Part shown: positions 8,337 through 15,000 of the stretch, in pieces
Layout of the letters: the number at the start of each line of letters is the position of its first letter
Position numbering within the stretch: the stretch's first letter is position 1
Program-made: the position numbers and the translations under genes
Assembly: GCF_042767895.1 (NCBI RefSeq)
Contig: NC_091577.1
Location: 16,880,666 to 16,895,665 of the forward strand
Length of the DNA: 15,000 nucleotides
DNA from: Penaeus vannamei
Taxonomy: Eukaryota; Arthropoda; Malacostraca; Decapoda; Penaeidae
Direction of reading: 5' to 3'
Notes under the pieces: generated by a model
Database searches by the model: none
Told to the model about the DNA's origin: nothing
Seen by the model: only the letters and a program-made list of their open reading frames with translations

Positions 8337-8339
<3 letters not shown>

Positions 8340-8554
8340 TTGTATGTATTCATACTTGTTCCGAGAGTCCAGAAATCTTGCAACAGCGGACAATGGGGAT
8401 TGGTCCAAAAATAGCAATAAATAAATACGTTATACATAAATGAATATAAAGATATATATATATATACACACAAAAACGCCATCTACTCTGGGCAACCGAA
8501 GCGCGGCAGGAATATTTTACGTAAAAAACATAATTAAAGCGGAATGAACCGACC
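8340..8554. other. Mixed non-coding island
   Basis: About 215 bases lying between TG and CA microsatellites, with a short TA run at 8453-8465. The first part ends in AATAAATAAATA near 8416-8427, which could be the tail of a short retroposon, but no head, box A/B promoter or duplication was found. Nothing further was recognised. Confidence 0.45.
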
Positions 8555-8710
8555 CATGTAAACACACACACACACACATACATACACATACACACACGCA
8601 AACACACAGTCACACACACACACATGCACACACATACACACACTCACACACACATTCACTCACACATACACATAGACACACACACACTCACACACACACC
8701 TATACACACA

Positions 8711-8809
<99 letters not shown>

Positions 8810-8885
8810 ACACCCTTACACCCTTACACCCACACACCCACACACCCGCACGCCCATCCGCCCGCTCGCACGCACGCACGCACAA
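8555..8885. repeat. Long CA microsatellite with variant edges
   Basis: CA words with TCAC and TACA variants run from 8555. Nearly pure CA spans about 8713-8805. The right edge has three copies of an 8-base ACACCCTT-type unit near 8803-8828, then CACACCC, CGCC and CGCA words to 8882. It is complementary in type to the TG block at 8291-8335. Confidence 0.95.
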
Positions 8886-8990
8886 AGAACCAAACGTCGC
8901 TGCTTGCCGAATCTATTATTCAAGAAGTGGACAGTAGTTGAGGTGGGCGGGGCTTCAGACAGACGCGCACAGGCGGGCAAGCTGGAAGAC
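8886..8990. other. Short mixed island
   Basis: About 100 bases of non-repetitive sequence between the CA microsatellite and the AAAC VNTR. It is moderately GC-rich in its second half. No feature was recognised. Confidence 0.5.
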
Positions 8991-9775
8991 AGATGCGAGG
9001 GCAAAGCAAGGCGAGGAACCGAACAAACAAACAAAACAAGGGGCCAAGCAAGCAAAACAAACAAAAAACAAAACAAAGCAAGGCGAGGAACCGAGAAAAC
9101 AAACAAAACAAGGGGCCAAGCAAGCAAAACAAACAAAAAACAAAACAAAGCAAGGCGAGGAACCGAACAAACAAAACCAAGCAAGTAAGCAAAAATAAAA
9201 CAAGCAAACAAAGGAAAGCATGGGAATAAACAATCAAAACAAGGGGCCAAGCAAGGAACCAAACAAACAAAGCAAGGCGTGGAACCAAACAAACAAACAA
9301 AACAAGGGGCCAAGCAAGCAAAACAAAGCAAAGCAAGGAACTAAACAAACAAAACAAGAGGCCAAGCAAGCAAAACAAACAAAAAGCAAGGAACTAAACA
9401 AACAAAACAAGAGGGCCAAGCAAGCAAAACAAACAAAAACAAAGCAAAGCAAGGAACTAAACAAACAAAACAAGGGGCCAAGCAAGGAAAACAAACAAAA
9501 ACAAAACAAAGCAAGGAACTAAACAAACAAAACAAGGGGGCCAAGTAAGCAAAACAAACAAAGCAAAGCAAGGAACTAAACAAACAAAACAAGGGGCCAA
9601 GCAAGCAAAACAAACAAAAACAAAGCAAAGCAAGGAACCAAACAAACAAATAAAACAAGGAACCAAACAAGCAAACAATACAAGGCAAAGTAAGGAACCA
9701 AACAAGCAAACAATACGAAGCAAGACAAGAAACCAAACAAGCAAGCAAAACAATAACAAAGACACGTGACGGAAC
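8991..9775. repeat. AAAC/AAGC VNTR, unit about 52-72 bp, around 11 copies
   Basis: The marker GGGGCCAAGCAAG or a variant occurs near 9040, 9112, 9243, 9306, 9358, 9412, 9474, 9537 and 9593. The commonest spacings are 62-63 bp, and shorter units lack part of the AAACAAAAAC segment. The earlier copies carry GCGAGGAACCG and the later ones AAGGAACTAAAC, so the array has subfamilies. The region 9640-9775 is a degenerate continuation. A 63-bp unit is 21 codons, which explains the long periodic Cys/Leu/Phe open frames on the reverse strand. Confidence 0.9.
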
Positions 9776-9842
9776 AAAGACAACCCAATACACAACAAGG
9801 TAGACATATATATCATTCGATCGCACGCAAGCAGATACAGTG

Positions 9843-10012
<170 letters not shown>

Positions 10013-10023
10013 GAAAGATACAC

Positions 10024-10523
10024 ACAGTCGCACAATATGTCAGACAGACAGACAGACAGGTTGACATTTAGAGAAACAGACAAAGAGGAAGAAGAAAAAC
10101 AAAAGTAATTAAGAAGACATTGAATAGGTAAATAGACAGATGAATAAATAAGTTAGAATGTTTAAAGTTGCTGAAAAAATATAGTCATTAGGAGATGGCT
10201 AATTATCTGCCTGGAGTAATGAGACAGACACTAAGTAAAAGTAGATGGAAATTGAATAAATAAAGAAATAGATGCGTAGATAAATATTTAAAAAACAGAT
10301 AAACAAAAAGTTAAATGCATCTAAAACATAAACAAAGAAATGAAATATTGAATGAATGGATAAGCAAACAAACAAACAAACAGACAAACAAGCTAATAAA
10401 AAACAAACAGATAATATGAACAAACAAATTATAAAAATAGATAAATAGATTTTAAAAAATATGACCGTTATTGAAAATATGACAAGCAAGCAAAACAACA
10501 AAGAAACAAATAAAACCGACGCT
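10024..10523. repeat. Degenerate GACA/GATA/AATA tetranucleotide region
   Basis: A pure GACA run lies at about 10040-10059. After it, the sequence is built loosely of GACAGA, GATAAATA, AACAAACA and ATAAATA words to 10523, with short mixed breaks (for example 10150-10210). No unit longer than four bases is maintained. No gene was recognised. Confidence 0.75.
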
Positions 10524-10636
10524 ATTTGAGAGACAGACAGACAGAGTGAGAGAGAGAGAGAGAAAGAGAGACAGACAGACAGACAGATAGAGAGAGACAG
10601 AGTGAGAGAGAGAAACAGAGACAGAGAGAGAGAGAC

Positions 10637-10667
<31 letters not shown>

Positions 10668-10720
10668 GCGAGAGAGAGAGAGAGACAGACAGACAGATAG
10701 AGAGACAGACAGACATAGAT
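10524..10720. repeat. GA/GACA array
   Basis: GAGAGA runs alternate with CAGACAGACA words throughout. The reverse strand yields Leu/Ser/Cys-rich open frames (SLSLSL, CLSVCLS), which are pure composition effects. Confidence 0.9.
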
Positions 10721-10959
10721 AAATAAATAAATAAACAAATTAATTACTGAATAGACAGATACATAAATCAAAAGTTGAATAGATAAGTCAATGAATTAAA
10801 GGATTGAATGAATAAGTGAATGGAAAAATGAATAAACTAATACATGAATACATAATTATCAAATAAATAAATACATAAAGAAATAATTTAATAAATAGAC
10901 ACATTGATAAGTGAGTGAATGTATAAACGATAAAGGTAATTTTGCAATAAAAGAAAAAG
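10721..10959. repeat. AATA/GAAT-rich tetranucleotide stretch
   Basis: TAAATAAATA, GAATGAATAA and ATACATAA words dominate a strongly AT-rich stretch of about 240 bases between two GA/GACA arrays. It is decayed and has no fixed unit. Confidence 0.7.
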
Positions 10960-10960
10960 G

Positions 10961-11044
<84 letters not shown>

Positions 11045-11060
11045 GACAGAAAGACTGAGG

Positions 11061-11092
<32 letters not shown>

Positions 11093-11212
11093 AAGAGAGA
11101 GAGAGAGACTGAGACTGAGATAGACAGACAGACAGACAGACAGAGAAAGAGAGAAAGAGACAGACAGACAGAGAAAGAGAGAAAGAGACAGACAGACAGA
11201 CAGACAGAGACG
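10960..11212. repeat. GA microsatellite with GACA extension
   Basis: Nearly pure GA spans about 10967-11040. It is followed by GACAGACA blocks alternating with GAAAGAGA; CAGACAGACAGAGAAAGAG-like words repeat about 36 bp apart near 11130 and 11165. It ends sharply at about 11212 in mixed sequence. Confidence 0.9.
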
Positions 11213-11325
11213 AAGCAACAAGCAGAGAGCTAATCACCCCATCGTGCAAACCAGCGGCAGAGCAGTTACAAAGCAGAACCGGAAGTGGGTGACCTGGATG
11301 ACAAGATATCCGCTGATAAGCAGGT
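11213..11325. other. Short mixed island
   Basis: About 110 bases of ordinary composition between the GA/GACA array and the 17-bp minisatellite. No exon, RNA or regulatory element was recognised. Confidence 0.5.
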
Positions 11326-11880
11326 ACACAGCCACTATAGATAAACAACCACTTTGTGTAAACAACCACTTTAGATAGAAAACCACTTTAAAATAAACAA
11401 CCACTATAGATAAACAACCACTTTAGATAGAAAACCACTTTAAAGTAAACAACCACTTTAGATAAACAACCACTTTATAGTAACCACTATAGATATACGA
11501 CTTCTTTAAATAAACAACCACTGTAGATAAATAACCACTTTAGATAAACAACCACTTTAGGTAAACAACCACTTTAGATAAACAACCCCTTTATATAAAC
11601 AACCACTTTAGATATAAGACCTCTTAAAATAAACAACCACTGTAGATAAACAACCACTTTAGATAAACAACCACCCTAGATAAACTACCCCTTTAGATAA
11701 ACAACCACTTTAAATAAACAACCACTTTAGATAAACAATCACTTCAGACCTCTTAAAATAGACAACCATTTCATATAAACAACCAATTTAGATTAACAAC
11801 CACTTTAGATATACGACCTCTTTAAACAAACAACCATTTTATATAAACAACCAATTTAGATAAACAAGCCTTGATATAAC
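11326..11880. repeat. 17-bp minisatellite with higher-order units
   Basis: The unit is ATAAACAACCACTTTAG in about 30 copies, with variants such as CACTGTAG, CCCCTTTA and CAATTTAG. A divergent monomer containing GACYTCTT replaces the usual unit at about 11499, 11618, 11747 and 11815. The first step is 119 bp (7 x 17) and the last is 68 bp (4 x 17); the middle step, 129 bp, is not a multiple. The 68-bp step also repeats CAACCATTT at 11763 and 11831. Because 17 is not a multiple of three, it has no simple coding reading. Confidence 0.95.
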
Positions 11881-12075
11881 ATTTAAGCAATTTAGACTCG
11901 CCCAGAAGACTAGCCATTAAGAGCAAACAAGCAGGAATAAGTAAGCAAGTCGTTCGGTAAAATAAGGAAGTGGGACCTGTAACGAAGCATACAGAAAACG
12001 GACGAAAGGACGACGAAGGAGCAGGCGAGCAGATGGCAGACGGAGGGAGGACGAGCAGGAAGGAACACACAAGCA
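11881..12075. other. Mixed to A/G-rich transition
   Basis: About 195 bases of mixed sequence become increasingly purine-rich toward 12075. A reverse-strand open frame crosses it but consists of low-complexity translation on both sides. No feature was recognised. Confidence 0.5.
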
Positions 12076-13213
12076 GGGGAGGGAGGGAGGCGGGAGGGGG
12101 AGGGGGAAGAAGGGGGGAGGAAGGGGGGGAGGGAAGGGGGGAAAGGAGGGAGGGGGAGGGGAGGGGGAAGAAGGGGGAGAGGAGAGGAGGGGAGGGGGAA
12201 GAAGGGGGAGAGGAGAGGAGGGGAAGGGGAAGAAGAAAGGGGGAAGGGGAGGGGAGGGGAAATTAGCAGGAGAGGAGAGGAGGGGAGGGGGAAGAAGGAG
12301 GAAGGGGGGAAGGAGTTGGAGAGAGGAGGAAGAGGGAAGGGGAAGAAGTTGGGTGGAGAGGAAAGAGTTGACAGGAAGTGGGAAGAGGAAATGGGTGAGG
12401 AGTGAGGCAGAGTAAAGAGGGAGAGGGAGGGAGGGAGTGACTGGAGGAGGAAGGGGGAGGGGGAGTAGGAAGGACGGAGTGGAAGGAGTAAAGGGGAAGG
12501 AACAGTGAGGAAGCGAGAAGATAAGAGCTGGGAGGGGGGGAGTGAAATAGAAGAGGAAATGAAAAAGGGAGGAAAGTGAAGGGTGAGAGGATAGAAAGGA
12601 GGGAGAAAAAAGGAGGAAGGATAGGATAGAAAGAGAAACAGGGAGACGAAGGAGATATGGAATATGAAAAGGAAGAGAGAGAAGAGAGAGAGAGGGTGAA
12701 GGAAGTGGGGAAGAGGAAGTGAGGAGAGGGAGGAAATAAGGAGGAGGAAGAGGAGGAGAGATGGGGTGATGCAAGAAAGGGCGCAGAAAGAAGAGAGAAA
12801 AGGAAAAAAAGAGAAGGGGGAGGAGAAAAAAAGGGAAAGGAGAGAGGAGGGGACGGGGAAGAGAGGAGAGGAGAGGGTGACGAAAGGAGAGTCAAGGAAG
12901 GGGAAGAGAGGAGAACTGAGGAGAGAGGAAGAGACAGAAGAGAAAAGGGGGATAGGAGAGCCAAGAAAAGGGGAAGAGAAGAGAACTGAGGAGAGAGAAA
13001 AGATAGGAGAGAAGAATGAAAGGGGAGGAGAGGAGAGGGTGAGGAAGAGAGGAAGCAGGAGAGAAGAGGGGGAGGGGAGGAGAGGAGAGGGGGAGGAAGA
13101 GAGGAAGCAGGAGAGAAGAGAGAGAGGGGAGGAGAGGAGAGGGTGAGGAAGAGAGGAAGCAGGAAAGAAGGGAGAGAGGGGAGGGGAGGGGGGAGAGGGG
13201 GATTGGGGAAGGG
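12076..13213. repeat. GGA/GAA purine tract, about 1.1 kb
   Basis: The plus strand is almost wholly A and G for over 1.1 kb, with isolated C or T. Local tandem copies exist: GGGGGAAGAAGGGGGAGAG recurs near 12165 and 12197, and GAGGAAGAGAGGAAGCAGGA recurs near 13040, 13095 and 13145. Pro/Ser/Leu-rich reverse-strand frames of several hundred codons follow from the lack of stop codons in CT-only sequence and are not genes. Confidence 0.92.
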
Positions 13214-13361
13214 CGGCCCCTCGACAGTCATCTTAAAGGCCGTTCATTCATCGCCAGTTGCCACTCGCCGATTAATCACTCTAAAATTTCAACCGCTTAA
13301 TAGGCCTATTTTGGAGGCCCAATTTCCAATCGGTTTTCTCTTGTTTTGCTGTTATTTATTG
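13214..13361. other. Mixed island between opposed purine and pyrimidine tracts
   Basis: This island of 148 bases has ordinary composition and lies between the 1.1-kb purine tract and the 0.7-kb pyrimidine tract. It has no recognisable coding or RNA feature. Its position makes it the loop of any hairpin formed by the flanking tracts. Confidence 0.6.
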
Positions 13362-14035
13362 ATTTTTTTTTTTTTTTTGTCTCTTTCTGTTTCTCTTCCT
13401 TTTTCTCTTTTCTTCTTCCGCTTTCTCTCTCTCTCTTCCTTTTTTCATTTCCCTCTCTTTCAACCCTTAGCCTATTCTTCTTTCTCTCCGTCTCCTTCTT
13501 CCTCCTCTTTTCTCTCTCTCTTTTTTCTTCACTTCCTTCTCTCTCACCTCTTCCCCTTCTCTTCCTTCTCTCCGTCTCCTTCTTCTTCCTTTTTTCTCTC
13601 TCTCTGTGTTCTTCTCTTCCTTATCTCTCACCACCTCCCCTTCTCTCTCTCCCTTTCTTCCTCCTTCTCTTCCTCCTTCTTCCCCCCTCTTCCTCTTCCT
13701 CATCTCCTTCCTTTTCTCCCTTTCCCTCTCTTCCTCCCTTCTCCTTTTCCTTCTCTCCCCCTCCCTCTTCCCCCTTCTTTTCTCCCTTTCCCTCTTCCTC
13801 TCCTCTTTCTCCTTCTCTTCTCCCTCTCCCTCCTCCTCTCCTCTTCCCCTTTTCTCCCCTTCCCATTTCCTCTCCTCTTCCTTCTGTTCTCCCTCTCCTC
13901 TTCCTTCTCTTCTCCCTCTCCCTCCTTCCCTTCCTCTTCCTCCTCTCCTTCTCCCTCTCCCCTCTCCTCTTCCCCCTCTTCCTCCTTGTCTCCTCCTCCG
14001 CTCCCCCCTCCCTCCTCCCCCTCCTCCCCCTCCCC
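13362..14035. repeat. CT-rich pyrimidine tract, about 0.7 kb
   Basis: The plus strand is almost only C and T, starting with a T-run near 13362-13378 and becoming more C-rich toward 14035. It is broadly complementary to the purine tract at 12076-13213 (CTTCCTCC against GGAGGAAG words). Plus-strand open frames of up to 312 codons are Ser/Leu/Phe/Pro strings without domains. Confidence 0.92.
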
Positions 14036-14230
14036 CGGATCTCTTCCGCTGTCAATTCTTTACTTTCTTACGTATTCTTAAGCAAGATGGAAGGGAGGTG
14101 AAAGGAAACATAAAGATATAATAAGTGAATAAAAGAGGATAATAAGTAAGTGGAAGGTTAAGAGATAAGAATAATGAAAAAAAAAAATCTAAAGAGAGAG
14201 TGAGAGGGTTGAAGGAGTGATGGGTAAGAA
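14036..14230. other. Mixed to A/G-rich stretch
   Basis: A short mixed segment (about 14036-14095) passes into A/G-rich words with GATAATAAGT-like elements. No feature was recognised. Confidence 0.5.
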
Positions 14231-14231
14231 G

Positions 14232-14281
<50 letters not shown>

Positions 14282-14284
14282 TAA

Positions 14285-14319
<35 letters not shown>

Positions 14320-14485
14320 TTAAAAGATGGAAGGAAAGAAAGAGAGAAAAAGAGAAGAGGCAAAAGGAGAGAAAAAAAAATTAGTAGAAAAATAGATAAT
14401 CAGTAGAAAAAAGGATAATAAAGAAAAGCGAGAAAGAAAAAGGGAAAGATAAAAGAGAGAGAGAGAGAGAGAGAGAGAAAGGGAA
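14231..14485. repeat. GA microsatellite blocks in A/G-rich DNA
   Basis: Three GA blocks lie at about 14231-14281, 14289-14314 and 14454-14478. They are separated by GAAAGAAAGA and AGTAGAAAAA words; AGTAGAAAAA occurs near 14382 and 14402. All are purine-rich on the plus strand. Confidence 0.9.
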
Positions 14486-14499
14486 AAAACCACACGAAA

Positions 14500-14700
14500 A
14501 CAAAGAAACAAACAAATAGACAAATCAAGGTAACTAGCGCAGGTAGAATACATTTCATAATTAATATTTCTGACAGCGATTTCCATTAATTTTCGGTTTT
14601 CAGTAAATTTCGTTCATCGGGGTTTCGAGTTTATTAAAATGCTTTTATCTTTTTTAATGGCATTAAAAAAAAATACTAGAAAGTAACGAAACCATAATTG
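14500..14700. other. Mixed AT-rich island
   Basis: About 200 bases of mostly unique AT-rich sequence between the GA and GAT arrays. No open frame, RNA fold or transposon terminus was recognised. Confidence 0.5.
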
Positions 14701-15000
14701 ATGATAATAGTAATGATGATGATGATGATGATGATAGTAATGGTGATGATGATGATGATAATAGTGATGATGATGATAATGATAGTAATGGTGATGATGA
14801 TGATAGTAGTAATGATGATGATGATGATGATGTAGTAATGATGATGATAATGATGGTAATAGTAATGATGATGATAATGATGGTAATAGTAATGATGATG
14901 ATAATAGTAATGATGATGATAGCAATGATAGCAATAATAAGAACAATATTAATTGTAATAATGGTGATAATAATAGCAATAATAATAATAATAATGATGA
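14701..15000. repeat. GAT/AAT trinucleotide tract, runs off the window
   Basis: GATGATGATG words are mixed with AGTAATGAT and AATAGTAATG interruptions. GATGGTAATAGTAATGATGA occurs near 14851 and 14879, a local duplication of about 28 bp. The tract reaches the last base, so its end is not seen. The reverse strand gives His/Tyr-rich frames, which are artefacts. Confidence 0.92.

Noticed and set aside
8343..8427. Possible short retroposon (SINE) tail ending in AATAAATAAATA
   Set aside because: No tRNA-like head, box A/B or target-site duplication could be found, so it is left as an unexplained mixed island.
8803..8830. Three copies of an 8-base ACACCCTT-like unit, considered as telomeric
   Set aside because: Arthropod telomeres use TTAGG; this unit is a variant edge of the CA array.
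12263..13231. Reverse-strand open frame of 322 codons
   Set aside because: It is a translation of a CT-only strand, which lacks stop codons, giving a Ser/Pro/Leu string with no domain. The same holds for the overlapping 285-codon frame at 11917-12774.
13143..14081. Plus-strand open frame of 312 codons and its overlapping 251-codon frame
   Set aside because: They cross from purine tract through a mixed island into pyrimidine tract; the product is Ser/Leu/Phe/Pro low complexity without motifs.

Overview
This window looks like intergenic or intronic DNA from an animal, and the best guess is a decapod crustacean such as a penaeid shrimp. The evidence is the extreme load of simple repeats: long (TA)n, (CA)n/(TG)n and (GA)n blocks, imperfect AAT/ATG trinucleotide tracts, AAAC/AAGC tetranucleotide arrays, and kilobase-scale purine or pyrimidine tracts. 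These sit beside a decayed Penelope-like retroelement. Penaeid genomes are known for this kind of microsatellite density. The organism call is inference; no species-diagnostic gene is present. I see no intact protein-coding gene, no tRNA or rRNA, no CRISPR array and no prokaryotic feature.

Layout. 1-2510: A/G-rich minisatellites, an AT-rich 57-66 bp repeat, an AAT/ATG tract, a G-quadruplex-prone cluster, then a G-rich purine tract followed by a C-rich pyrimidine tract. 2511-3000: mixed sequence running into CA and TA microsatellites. 3000-3815: the only recognisable former gene, the 3' end of a Penelope-like element. It holds a conserved linker, a GIY-YIG endonuclease remnant, a hammerhead-ribozyme-like motif and a poly(A) signal. 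It is broken by frameshifts and by a 37-bp tandem repeat born inside the coding region, and TA microsatellites bound it on both sides. 3816-4510: a TA-TG-(GATA)-CA-TA compound microsatellite that is nearly an inverted repeat, then an ATG/AAT tract.

4511-6760: an AT-rich mixed stretch, a TTTG-rich array with 56-bp and about 83-bp units, a mixed island, an AAAC block in the opposite sense, and a 41-bp minisatellite with alternating A and B variants. 6767-7780: a purine tract, a CACCTG block with roughly 10-bp spacing, and a C-rich 28/52-bp tandem repeat. 7781-9842: a small GC-rich island, compound dinucleotide arrays, and a VNTR of about 62 bp made of AAAC/AAGC words. 9843-11210: TA/TG/TA and GACA/GATA/GA arrays. 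11326-11880: a 17-bp minisatellite with higher-order units. 12076-14035: over 1 kb of purine tract, a 148-bp mixed island, then nearly 0.7 kb of pyrimidine tract. 14036-15000: GA repeats, a short mixed island and a GAT-rich tract.

No genes act together here. The biological interest is the retroelement remnant with its ribozyme-like motif, the birth and layering of minisatellites, and the recurrent complementary purine/pyrimidine arrangement. I found no convincing new multi-gene system.
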